Shown here: positions 16,921-24,389 of the stretch, one piece after another
Position numbering within the stretch: position 1 is the first letter of the stretch
Layout of the letters: each line of letters starts with the position of its first letter
From: Bacillus andreraoultii
GTDB lineage: Bacteria > Bacillota > Bacilli > Bacillales > Caldibacillaceae
DNA length: 40,913 bases
NCBI RefSeq assembly: GCF_001244735.1
Contig: NZ_LN868935.1
Location: forward strand, 228,092-269,004
Reading direction: 5' to 3'
Notes under the pieces: generated by a model
Told to the model about the DNA's origin: nothing
Database searches by the model: none
Seen by the model: only the letters and a program-made list of their open reading frames with translations
Position numbers and translations under genes: made by a program

Positions 16921-17247
16921 TTAGATTACTTTATCTTTAAAAGAAATTACATCAAGTGACAATTCACCTGATGCGACCTTATCCAAATGCCACCACCATT
17001 CGTCTAGTGGCTGAGTAGAGAGCGAAAAATCATACACTCTTCGAACATGTTCCACCATTTTTTCGGCATTTTGAATAAGAACTAGGTCATATTGTGCCAA
17101 TTGAACTTTTTCTTGAAAGGTTAGTTGGTCAAAAACTTTTTGTAATTCGCTCCGTTCGTGAAACATGCGAATACTCTCAAAAGGGCTACAATCAAAATCA
17201 CTTACATCTTGACCATAATTTTCAATCGCTTGTTTATATTTGCTCAT
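16921..17247 (-). CDS. Unknown protein B of the hsd-embedded pair, 108 aa
   Basis: I do not recognise the family. The protein is acidic and mostly helical, with an amphipathic core (ELQKVFDQLTFQEKVQLAQY) and a Trp-rich segment (LDEWWWHLDKVASGEL). No membrane segment or catalytic motif is visible. Its ATG overlaps the last four bases of the upstream 131-aa gene, so the two are translationally coupled and probably work together. An acidic helical partner after a small mixed alpha/beta protein is the layout of many toxin/antitoxin or effector/immunity pairs. Here that is only a hypothesis. Followed at 16 bp by the antitoxin-like remnant. Confidence 0.7.
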   Translation of the reverse strand: MSKYKQAIENYGQDVSDFDCSPFESIRMFHERSELQKVFDQLTFQEKVQLAQYDLVLIQNAEKMVEHVRRVYDFSLSTQPLDEWWWHLDKVASGELSLDVISFKDKVI

Positions 17248-17636
17248 TGTTCAAAGACCTCCTTTACCTTTCCAATATAAATATATCCAGCATCACTTTT
17301 TAAATAGGTGCTCGTATCTTTCCTATACATACAAGTTTCCATCACGAAATTAGTACCTACAATAACCATCCAGTTACCGTCTTCAAAAACAATGTAATCT
17401 TGAGTAAAATGCTTCAAAATGTATACATAAACATTGTTTTCCCTATTATTCATTATACTTAAAATAAACTCGTTATAATCGTTCAATGACCAATCTTTCG
17501 GTATCTCATTTCTAGCCTTTCTCTTTTCAAGGTGAAAATAACCACTATGAAATTTTTTCGTTTGTTTCCATATCGGACCATTTTCATTATAAGCGGACAC
17601 AATTTTTCTAACTATGCTCTTATAATTAGAATCCAT
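17244..17636 (-). CDS. Unknown protein A of the hsd-embedded pair, 130 aa
   Basis: Not a known subunit of restriction systems. ATG at 17636 follows AGGGAG by 4 nt. The N-terminal helix is followed by KKFHSGYFHLEKRKARNEIP, with two His and a basic cluster. A beta-rich C-terminal half (VYVYILKHFTQDYIVFEDG, NWMVIVGTNFVMETCMYRK) follows. A His/Lys/Arg-rich start with a twisted sheet and a W-x-V-x-V-G strand recalls small RNases of the RelE/barnase-like (BECR) fold. I see no decisive signature. It lies 31 bp after hsdS and overlaps gene B by four bases. The AT-rich composition resembles hsdS more than hsdM or hsdR. Confidence 0.7.
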   Translation of the reverse strand: MDSNYKSIVRKIVSAYNENGPIWKQTKKFHSGYFHLEKRKARNEIPKDWSLNDYNEFILSIMNNRENNVYVYILKHFTQDYIVFEDGNWMVIVGTNFVMETCMYRKDTSTYLKSDAGYIYIGKVKEVFEQ

Positions 17637-17667
17637 CAAACTCCCTCACCCAAAGCTTAATAACCAT

Positions 17668-18813
17668 CTATTCGTGTTCTTCGGTAAATAATTCGCCTCT
17701 GAATGCGCGTTGCATGAGGGAATTATACATAGCCTTTAATTCCTCCATACTATATAACAAATGACTTTTAGCTTTTTCAATATCTTTTACGATTGTAACA
17801 AATTTCTTTTGCATCGAAACTGGTGGCAGAATTACTTCAAATTGTCTTACCAAATTTAAATTCAAGTTAGGCTGATTTCCCCCTCTACCTAACGTTCTTA
17901 ATGCATCGTACTGAAACATTAATTGTCTCCACATGAAATCTTGCTCAATTTCATTGTTAGGTAATAGAGCTGCGCACGCTTGATTTGTTGTTGCTTCAAT
18001 TCCAAGCATTGCTGTTCTACCTCTTGTTTTTCCTTGACCATACATAGCAATCAATATTGTGTCTTTAGGAAATAGAACTGCATTAGAGTTTGAAAGCCCA
18101 TCTACTGTAATAAATTCTTCAGTATGAATTATCACGTTTTCATTTACTTCAGTCGTCTTAACCCAAGGGATTTCTCCATTCCAGTAATTGTTATTGCTTC
18201 TACTAGGCGTGCCACCAGTTTTTATTTCAAATACTTCACCCAAAGGTACTTTTTTATGGTTTTTAGTATTACAATTGGGATCCCCAAACATCTCCAAAAA
18301 CACACTTTGCGTTAATTGGTCTAATGCTTCGATTTGGGCTTTGCGCTTGTCAATTAATGATTTTACTTTGTCTAATGTTTTCGAAATAAGCATTTGTGTT
18401 TCAATGGAAGGTATGGGTATTACCAAATTTTCCAGTGCTTTTCTCGATATATGTGGGATTGTAGCACCTGTACAAGTAGCTCTTAAATAGTCAAATTTAG
18501 ATTGCAAATATTTTCCTATATAAGGAATATATACATTCTTATTGTTCGATTCCAAAACTGCCAATGTGCTTCCTATAGCACCTTCTAATCCATAAGAAAC
18601 CGTTCCTGCATTTGCCCCATCCCAAGCAATAATTATACTTTCACTGTTTGCATACACATAATTTTTTTCAGGTAAACAATATTTAATATTACTGTCATCT
18701 CTCAAATCCTCAATTTGAATGTACCTTACTTTATTAGGAGTAAATTCATCAACCGATTCAACCTTTTTCCCTTTTCTTATTTCAAATATATCTTTTAACT
18801 TTACCTTTTTCAT
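17668..18813 (-). CDS. hsdS: Type I restriction-modification specificity subunit HsdS
   Basis: Recognises the bipartite DNA target and holds the HsdM dimer. The 381-aa protein has two target recognition domains. TRD1 covers about 1-150 (VKLKDIFEIRKGKK... TGATIPHISRKALENLVIPIPS), then a conserved helix (KSLIDKRKAQIEALDQLTQS). TRD2 starts at about 190 (VPLGEVFEIKTGGTPSRSNN...), then a second helix (SMEELKAMYNSLMQRAFRG). Both halves look intact, so a normal bipartite site is expected, but the sequence recognised cannot be predicted. It lies 4 bp after hsdM. It is more AT-rich than hsdM and hsdR, as is common for exchanged specificity genes. Confidence 0.95.
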   Translation of the reverse strand: MKKVKLKDIFEIRKGKKVESVDEFTPNKVRYIQIEDLRDDSNIKYCLPEKNYVYANSESIIIAWDGANAGTVSYGLEGAIGSTLAVLESNNKNVYIPYIGKYLQSKFDYLRATCTGATIPHISRKALENLVIPIPSIETQMLISKTLDKVKSLIDKRKAQIEALDQLTQSVFLEMFGDPNCNTKNHKKVPLGEVFEIKTGGTPSRSNNNYWNGEIPWVKTTEVNENVIIHTEEFITVDGLSNSNAVLFPKDTILIAMYGQGKTRGRTAMLGIEATTNQACAALLPNNEIEQDFMWRQLMFQYDALRTLGRGGNQPNLNLNLVRQFEVILPPVSMQKKFVTIVKDIEKAKSHLLYSMEELKAMYNSLMQRAFRGELFTEEHE

Positions 18814-18817
18814 CTAA

Positions 18818-20278
18818 CTAACCCCTAATTAGTTCTTTCAATTCTTTGATACCACTCATAATCTCATTTTCCAAAACTTCTATGTTGTTTAAAATCACTT
18901 CCGGCGCCTCATACTCCACTTCTTCATACTCAATCTCTTTATACTTATTAATCGACAGGTCATAGTCGTTGTCTCGTAGTTCTTCTACTGGTACGAAGAA
19001 GGATTGTTCGGTTCGTTTGCGTTCTTTTTCCGCATCCAGATTATTAAATCTAGCAATGATATCCGGTATGTCATTTTCTTCAATTGGGCTACGTTTGTCG
19101 TCTAATGAAAATCCGTCTGCTTTCATATCATAGAACCAGACATTGTCCGTCCCGCCTGCACCTGTTTTTGTAAAAATCATGACAGCAGTTGAGACCCCTG
19201 CATAAGGTTTAAATACTCCGCTTGGCATCGAGATAATCGCTTCTAACTTATGATTATCAATAATCTCTTTCCGAATCGTTTTATGTGCATTCGAACTTCC
19301 AAATAACACACCGTCTGGAACAATAACCGCTGCCCGTCCACCTGGTTTTAAAATTCGAATAAATAAAGATAAAAATAGTAGTTCGGTTTTCTTCGTCTTT
19401 GCAATTTTTAGTAAATCATTCGAAACAGCCTCATAATCCAATGACCCTTTAAACGGTGGATTAGCAAGAACTAGAGTATATCTTTCTTTATCTTTATTAA
19501 TCTCAGAAAGTGAATCGCGATAGTCAATATTCGGATTATCAACACCGTGAAGCATCATGTTCATCGCACCAATCCGCAGCATTGTCCGATCCATGTCATT
19601 GCCGTAAAACATCGTGTTATGGAAATGTTCCTTCAATCCTTGAACCAAAAACATATCATTATGATGATCACGTAAATATTCACTTGCTGCCACTAAAAAT
19701 CCAGCCGATCCCATCGCAGGGTCAATGATGATGTCTTCAGGTGTTGGTTTCATTAGTTCTACCATCATTTTGATAATATGTCTTGGTGTACGGAATTGTC
19801 CATTTGTACCGGCTGTTGCAATTTTGGAAAGAAGATACTCATATAAATCCCCTTGTACATCTCGATCATTTAATGGAAGATGATCAATTCCGTCGACAAT
19901 TTTTGCCAACATATTCGCTGTTGGAATGAAGAACATCGCGTCACTCATATACTTGGAATAGGCTGAATTATCTTTGCCATGTAAATTTTTAATAAAAGGA
20001 AAAACCTCATCAGAAACAACCCGATACATTTCTTCTGGTGATCCAAGTTGTTTAAAACGATGCCAGCGTAGATGTTGTTTATCTTCCGGAAACACGCCAT
20101 CAAATGGAATGCCGAGAATTGCCGCTTCTTTTTCTTTCGTTGTTTCTGTTTCATCCAAACCTTTTATAAATATTAGATAGGTAAACTGTTCAATAACGGT
20201 TAACGGATTTGTAATACCTCCCGTCCAAAACGTTTCCCATATTTTATCAACTGTATTTTTAATCTCGCCTGTAATCAT
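18818..20278 (-). CDS. hsdM: Type I restriction-modification methyltransferase HsdM
   Basis: N6-adenine methyltransferase of about 486 aa. The start is placed at 20278, where AGGAGG precedes the ATG by 7 nt; an upstream in-frame ATG lacks such a site. The N-terminal HsdM_N helical domain (ITGEIKNTVDKIWETFWTGG) leads to GQFRTPRHI at about 160. The SAM-binding motif DPAMGSAGFL is at about 187, and the catalytic NPPF (LVLANPPFKGSL) at about 280. A C-terminal coiled region contacts HsdS. First gene of the hsd operon, with a recognisable promoter just upstream. Confidence 0.95.
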   Translation of the reverse strand: MITGEIKNTVDKIWETFWTGGITNPLTVIEQFTYLIFIKGLDETETTKEKEAAILGIPFDGVFPEDKQHLRWHRFKQLGSPEEMYRVVSDEVFPFIKNLHGKDNSAYSKYMSDAMFFIPTANMLAKIVDGIDHLPLNDRDVQGDLYEYLLSKIATAGTNGQFRTPRHIIKMMVELMKPTPEDIIIDPAMGSAGFLVAASEYLRDHHNDMFLVQGLKEHFHNTMFYGNDMDRTMLRIGAMNMMLHGVDNPNIDYRDSLSEINKDKERYTLVLANPPFKGSLDYEAVSNDLLKIAKTKKTELLFLSLFIRILKPGGRAAVIVPDGVLFGSSNAHKTIRKEIIDNHKLEAIISMPSGVFKPYAGVSTAVMIFTKTGAGGTDNVWFYDMKADGFSLDDKRSPIEENDIPDIIARFNNLDAEKERKRTEQSFFVPVEELRDNDYDLSINKYKEIEYEEVEYEAPEVILNNIEVLENEIMSGIKELKELIRG

Positions 20279-20309
20279 TGAACTGCCTCCTATAACAACA
20301 TATACCTTC

Positions 20310-20337
20310 ATTATACATACTTATTCATTCTTGATAA
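20310..20337 (-). promoter_or_regulatory. Predicted promoter of the hsd operon
   Basis: On the minus strand TTATCA (20337-20332), a 16-bp spacer and a perfect TATAAT (20315-20310), 32 bp upstream of the hsdM ATG. The rest of the gap up to 20615 holds only a weak hairpin near 20432-20466. Confidence 0.55.
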
Positions 20338-20615
20338 AAGGATAATCTTGGGGTTCTATCGAAAACGGTGCTTATCCTAAGAGCTCTACAACATATAGTA
20401 GTAGCCTATTTCGTTTATTAATCAGCAAAATAAAAGACAATCCATTCAATGATCGTCTTCTTTCGTTCTAGCACACTCTAACTTAATGTCACTATCTCAG
20501 ACTATTAGGATTATCAACGTAAAGACTTATCCATACCCGCAATCTGAGGAGTCATTTATTATGGTCATTTTATCATATATACATCGGTAAACAATAAGAT
20601 ATAAAATTATCCCAC

Positions 20616-20657
20616 AAAAAAAGTGCCCGTCCCACACTGTGTTAGGGGAACAGACAC
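20616..20657 (-). terminator. Terminator after nagB (GTGCC repeat type)
   Basis: GTGCCCGTCCC (20623-20633) pairs with GGGGAACAGACAC (20645-20657). Seven U follow on the minus strand. It lies 14 bp past the nagB stop. Confidence 0.75.
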
Positions 20658-20670
20658 CAACAATCCATCT

Positions 20671-21408
20671 CTATTCATATTTTTTATCTAATAAAGACGC
20701 GGCTGCATCATCCATGATAAAAGTTACATTTGGATGTGTTCTCAAGATAGATGCTGGACATTCTTCATTAATAGGTCCCTCAAGTGTTGCTTTAACTGCT
20801 GCAGCTTTCCTTTCACCCGATGAAGCGACAAGAATATGTTTTGCCTCCATAATATCAGCCAAGCCCATTGTAAGCATTTGGGTCGGTGCTTCCTCCGCTG
20901 TCAAGTTATGGTACCCCATTGTGCTTTGAATAGTCGCCTCATCACTGTCCGCTAAAAATAAGCGGGAATCAAATGGAGTGCCTGGTTCATTTGCAGCTAA
21001 ATGAGCATTCACGCCAAGTCCGACAATTTGTAAATCACGAGAATATTTGTCAAGAACTTTACGATAACGGTTTAATTCCGCTTCGATATCCTCAACACTG
21101 CCGTCAAGAAGACCGATGTATTTCGGGTGAACTTTAATCAAGTCATAAAACTTTTTATGCATGTATGTATAGACGGTAAATGGCTTATTTCTTTCAGCCA
21201 CGTATTCATCCAAGTTCGTAAAAATGGCATTCTCAATCTTAACTTCCTCATTATTAATCGCATCAACTAATAATTCGAACATACCATCATAACTTGCACC
21301 TGTCGTTGTATTGATGCTTGCATGCTCATTTTGCTTTAGCGTTTCAGCAATTACATCAAATGCAGCTTTGGATAATTCTTGATAATCTCTTACCTGAATG
21401 ATTTTCAT
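20671..21408 (-). CDS. nagB: Glucosamine-6-phosphate deaminase NagB
   Basis: Converts glucosamine-6-phosphate to fructose-6-phosphate and ammonia, feeding amino sugars into glycolysis. The 245-aa length is typical of Bacillus NagB. Family features in order are the phosphate loop INTTTGASYDGMFELL, FTNLDEYV (catalytic Asp region), LQIVGLGVNAHLAANEPGTP with the HxAxNEP active-site motif, and the C-terminal VASSGERKAAAVKATLEG. Strong AGGAG before the ATG. Two palindromic operators upstream match one at the neighbouring ROK gene, so it is probably repressed by that protein. No nagA lies in the window. Confidence 0.95.
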   Translation of the reverse strand: MKIIQVRDYQELSKAAFDVIAETLKQNEHASINTTTGASYDGMFELLVDAINNEEVKIENAIFTNLDEYVAERNKPFTVYTYMHKKFYDLIKVHPKYIGLLDGSVEDIEAELNRYRKVLDKYSRDLQIVGLGVNAHLAANEPGTPFDSRLFLADSDEATIQSTMGYHNLTAEEAPTQMLTMGLADIMEAKHILVASSGERKAAAVKATLEGPINEECPASILRTHPNVTFIMDDAAASLLDKKYE

Positions 21409-21443
21409 AATTCTTCTCCTTTTTTAAATATGGTCACACGCTA

Positions 21444-21457
21444 TTAAACTAAGTTTA
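21444..21457. promoter_or_regulatory. ROK-type operator proximal to nagB
   Basis: TTAAACTAAGTTTA, a near-perfect palindrome 36 bp upstream of the nagB start codon. It shares the core TTAAACTWAGTTTA with the sites at 21524 and 22875. Confidence 0.75.
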
Positions 21458-21523
21458 TTTATAAAAGAGTAACTTCGTATATTTTACATGAACCGTGATA
21501 AATTTCATGTGAATCACCGTTAT

Positions 21524-21546
21524 ATTATTAAACTTAGTTTAATAAT
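21524..21546. promoter_or_regulatory. ROK-type operator distal to nagB
   Basis: ATTATTAAAC-TTA-GTTTAATAAT is a perfect 10-bp inverted repeat around three bases. It is centred about 85 bp (eight turns) from the proximal site, within the nagB promoter region. Confidence 0.75.
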
Positions 21547-21680
21547 CAGTTAGATTATAACACCCATATATTTAATATACAACTGAAATTGCTATCAAAA
21601 ATAAGTGGATGTTCTTATTCGAAAATCCACCTTATTAATGGATGTACAACCCACTGAAAGAAGCTTCACTTTCTGAACAT

Positions 21681-22847
21681 CTAAATCTCATCATTTGTAA
21701 ATCGTAAAAATTCATTTAAAACGAGAGCACTGGCCCCAATGATTCCACTATCTTTGCCAATACTTGGGTGAATTAGGTGAAAAGAGTGATTAAGCGGAGC
21801 CCACACATATTTATTTGTTAAGGTTTCAACATCTTTCACTAAGATAGGATAGTCTTGAACCATTGGGCCTGCCAGCAAAACTCCTTTAGGATTATACATG
21901 CAAATCACATTGGCAATTGCTACACAAAGATAATTACGCGCCCGATCAATCAAGTTCAGCGCCCATCCTTCCTTTCTTTCATAAGCTGCAAAAACCTCAG
22001 TAATTGACTTTTGTGATTGCTTTTCAATTTCAGATGAACACACATAGGTCTGCAGACACCCTAGTCTTCCACAATCACACATGGCACCATTTGGATCCAT
22101 TGTTATATGTCCAATTTCACCGAGAGTATTGAGATGTCCGCGTAAAATTTCACCGTTCACCATCACGGCACCACCTACTCCGCTCCCGATGTAAATACAA
22201 ACTGAATCATGAAAATCAGTCATATTTCCAAATAAACTTTCTGCTAATAGAACCGTTCGAACATGATTGTCAACATAAACAATATAATCAATCTTTTCTT
22301 CCAAGTAGGCTTTTACTTGAACATTTTCCCAGCGAAACTGTGGAACGATGAGGGCTTCCCCTTCTGGCCACGAAATAAGGCCAGGAATACTAATCCCAAC
22401 TGCGATAATCTTATCAGCAATCTTTTGATTAACCTGTTCTGTTAATTTGGAAATTTCATTGGCAATTCGGTCAAGGACCCTTTCCGCTTCTTCGTTGGCG
22501 TTAAATTTCAAGTACCTTTTCTCCAGCACTCTTCCGTTTAAAGCGACAATGCCAATTTTAATCGCATTCAAATCCACTTCTACCCCAATGATGTAAGAAC
22601 CATTTGGATTTATTTCCAATAAGGTTGCGCGTCTTCCATGCTCTCCTTCTATTTGTCCGACTTCAATAACCAACCCATCATTAATCAATTCTTTAATAAT
22701 TTTTCCAACACTTGTATGACTCATCTGTGTTAAATGTGCTAGTTGAGTCCTTGAAATTCGCTTATGTTTTTGAATTAAACTTAAAAGCATAAAATAATGA
22801 TATTTTCTTATCCGCCCTTGATCATATTTCAAATTAAATGTAGACAT
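21681..22847 (-). CDS. ROK-family transcriptional repressor
   Basis: A 388-aa regulator. The N-terminal winged HTH (ISRTQLAHLTQMSHTSVGKI, about 30-60) is followed by a sugar-kinase-like ROK domain: YIIGVEVDLNAIKIGIVALN, VGISIPGLI, YIGSGVGGAVMVNGEILRG, and GEIGHITMDPNG with the zinc motif CDCGRLGCLQTY. This matches NagC/XylR-type repressors that release DNA on binding a sugar or sugar phosphate. The ATG follows GGGGAGA. The shared operators point to control of nagB and of itself. The ligand is likely an amino sugar derivative, by context only. Confidence 0.92.
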   Translation of the reverse strand: MSTFNLKYDQGRIRKYHYFMLLSLIQKHKRISRTQLAHLTQMSHTSVGKIIKELINDGLVIEVGQIEGEHGRRATLLEINPNGSYIIGVEVDLNAIKIGIVALNGRVLEKRYLKFNANEEAERVLDRIANEISKLTEQVNQKIADKIIAVGISIPGLISWPEGEALIVPQFRWENVQVKAYLEEKIDYIVYVDNHVRTVLLAESLFGNMTDFHDSVCIYIGSGVGGAVMVNGEILRGHLNTLGEIGHITMDPNGAMCDCGRLGCLQTYVCSSEIEKQSQKSITEVFAAYERKEGWALNLIDRARNYLCVAIANVICMYNPKGVLLAGPMVQDYPILVKDVETLTNKYVWAPLNHSFHLIHPSIGKDSGIIGASALVLNEFLRFTNDEI

Positions 22848-22874
22848 ACACGTCTCCCCTTAAAGATAAAGCTT

Positions 22875-22896
22875 TTATTAAACTAAGTTTAAATAA
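22875..22896. promoter_or_regulatory. ROK-type operator upstream of the ROK gene
   Basis: TTATTAAACTAAGTTTAAATAA lies directly downstream of the predicted promoter and 28 bp before the ATG. It has the same core as the two nagB sites, so autoregulation is expected. Confidence 0.75.
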
Positions 22897-22907
22897 TGTA
22901 TAAAAAT

Positions 22908-22936
22908 AGTATATACCTTTCTAGTCGTTGTCACAA
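22908..22936 (-). promoter_or_regulatory. Predicted promoter of the ROK gene
   Basis: On the minus strand TTGTGA (22936-22931), a 17-bp spacer and TATACT (22913-22908). The operator begins 11 bp downstream, overlapping the start of transcription. Confidence 0.6.
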
Positions 22937-23039
22937 TTGAAGGTGGGACCAAATAATATTATATACTCAAAATCTCATTGCGGTAAGTATTATTGCTATA
23001 TTTAGAAGCTAAGAAATAAAGAACTTGGGGGAATTTGGG

Positions 23040-23223
23040 CGTCTAGAAGCGCTATAGACGACCTTTTTGTTTTGAAATTCGGGGAAACGGTCATCTAGAA
23101 GTGCTATAGATGCCCCTTTTGATTAAAAATCCGAGTAAACATTCGTCTAGAAGAGCTATAGATGCCCCTTTTGATTAAAAATCCGAGTAAACATTCGTCT
23201 AGAAGAGCTATTGATGCCCTTTC
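23040..23223. repeat. Tandem array of 52-bp palindromic repeats (array 2)
   Basis: Four units start at 23040, 23092, 23144 and 23196, exactly 52 bp apart; the last is incomplete. Arms covary: CGTCTA/TAGACG in unit 1, CATCTA/TAGATG in unit 2, and a G-U version in units 3 and 4. The unit layout (palindrome, then a tail ending like TTCGGGGAAAC) matches array 1 although the arms differ. The array abuts the broken end of an ECF sigma gene. Confidence 0.9.
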
Positions 23224-23248
23224 AAGATAATGAGGGACCCGCCCCCTT

Positions 23249-23600
23249 AACTGCTGAATAGCGTATAGTAGCTGTGATGACTCTTCATTATTTAAATTCG
23301 ATTCATCCGTCAAGTTTGTTAATATTTCATCACTTAATGGAATGACATTGTCCCTTTTCTTTATCACCTGTACCGAGCAGCGAATTACAATTCTGGTGAG
23401 CCTAGTCGTAAAATACTCCGGATTTCTTAATGAATGGATGGATTTATAAGCCTGATAGGTTGCCTCCTGAACTACATCCAATGTACATAAAGATAGGCTG
23501 TCCGGTAGATTCTTTCATAGTGATGTTGAACTAACTTTTCAAAAGCATCTTTGTTACCTTTAATTGCTTTTTTTACTGATCGGTGGATTTCCTCTTCCAT
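23249..23600 (-). pseudogene. ECF sigma factor remnant, N-terminal shift and lost region 4
   Basis: Extracytoplasmic-function sigma factors direct stress regulons. An ATG at 23600 behind GGGGGG starts EEEIHRSVKKAIKGNKDAF through YERIYRTAYLYVH. A small deletion then shifts the frame into DVVQEATYQAYKSIHSLRNP, EYFTTRLTRIVIRCSVQVIK and KRDNVIPL, i.e. region 2. After LLYAIQQL the conserved region 4 (promoter -35 recognition) is missing. The frame instead runs into repeat DNA and closes at 23104. Without region 4 and with the shift it cannot work. An ECF-like autoregulatory promoter survives upstream. No anti-sigma gene follows. Confidence 0.8.
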
Positions 23601-23627
23601 CAATTTTCCCCCCTTCACCTATTAGTG

Positions 23628-23652
23628 GACGCTACCATCAATAAAAGTTTCA
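23628..23652 (-). promoter_or_regulatory. ECF-type promoter relic upstream of the sigma pseudogene
   Basis: On the minus strand TGAAAC (23652-23647), 15 bp and CGTC (23631-23628). This resembles the GAAAC/CGTC autoregulatory promoters of Bacillus ECF factors, with a spacer one base short. Confidence 0.45.
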
Positions 23653-23944
23653 ACCTATGAAAATATTTTTATATCATGCAAATAATTCCTGAACCAAAAA
23701 TAAACAGAAACCATTCTGAGTTTCTGCTAGCTATTTTTTAAACTTTACAATTCTTAAACTAAGAATTTATGTAAAAGTACTTTTTGAGCTAACCCCATTT
23801 GTTGAGAGAACATCATTCACAAAATGTAAATTCATTTTAGCATATAAAGTGCCTCGTCATTATTCTTCAGGTTACAATTCACTTTCACTTCATTCTTTAC
23901 AGCCTTCAAAAAACAACGATTCACCCGATTTTATCTAAAATGAA

Positions 23945-23985
23945 TTGACAAAATTAGCAAAACTGTTTATTCTGTATATATACAG
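23945..23985 (+). promoter_or_regulatory. Promoter and palindromic operator of the GntR/ABC operon
   Basis: Consensus TTGACA (23945-23950), a 17-bp spacer and TATTCT (23968-23973). The palindrome CTGTATATATACAG (23972-23985) overlaps the end of the -10 and the start point, the expected place for autorepression by the first gene product. The stretch from 23653 to 23940 shows nothing recognisable. Confidence 0.75.
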
Positions 23986-24002
23986 TTATAACGGAGAAAG
24001 AG

Positions 24003-24383
24003 ATGTCTATTGTGAATATTATTATTTCAAATTCATTGAATGAACCTATTTATTTACAGATTATTAATCAAATTAAAAGTCAAATTCTTAGCGGTCAGTT
24101 ACAAGAAGGTGAACCTCTGCCTTCGATTAGAAGTTTAGCAAAAGAATTACAAGTTAGTGTTATTACTACGAAAAGGGCTTACGATGAGTTGGAAGCTGAG
24201 CAGTTTATTGTAACAATAGCTGGGAAAGGATCCTACGTAGCTCCAATTAATGCTGAAATTTTAATAGAAAACAAGAAAAAAATGATTGAAAAAAAACTAA
24301 ATGAAGCACTATCAGAGGCAAAGTTAATTGGAATGTCACTGGAGGAAATAAAGGAAACTCTAGATATCTTATATGAAGGGTGA
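24003..24383 (+). CDS. GntR-family regulator, YtrA subfamily
   Basis: A short (126-aa) GntR repressor. The winged helix LYLQIINQIKSQILSGQLQE, LPSIRSLAKELQVSVITTKR and FIVTIAGKGSYVA fills most of the chain. A short C-terminal helix for dimerisation follows, without a ligand domain, which defines the YtrA type. GGAG precedes the ATG by about 8 nt. It is the first gene of an operon with an ABC ATPase 6 bp downstream and a permease. In Bacillus such operons respond to cell-envelope antibiotics, so a similar trigger is likely. The operator lies over its own promoter. Confidence 0.92.
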   Translation: MSIVNIIISNSLNEPIYLQIINQIKSQILSGQLQEGEPLPSIRSLAKELQVSVITTKRAYDELEAEQFIVTIAGKGSYVAPINAEILIENKKKMIEKKLNEALSEAKLIGMSLEEIKETLDILYEG

Positions 24384-24389
24384 TAGATA

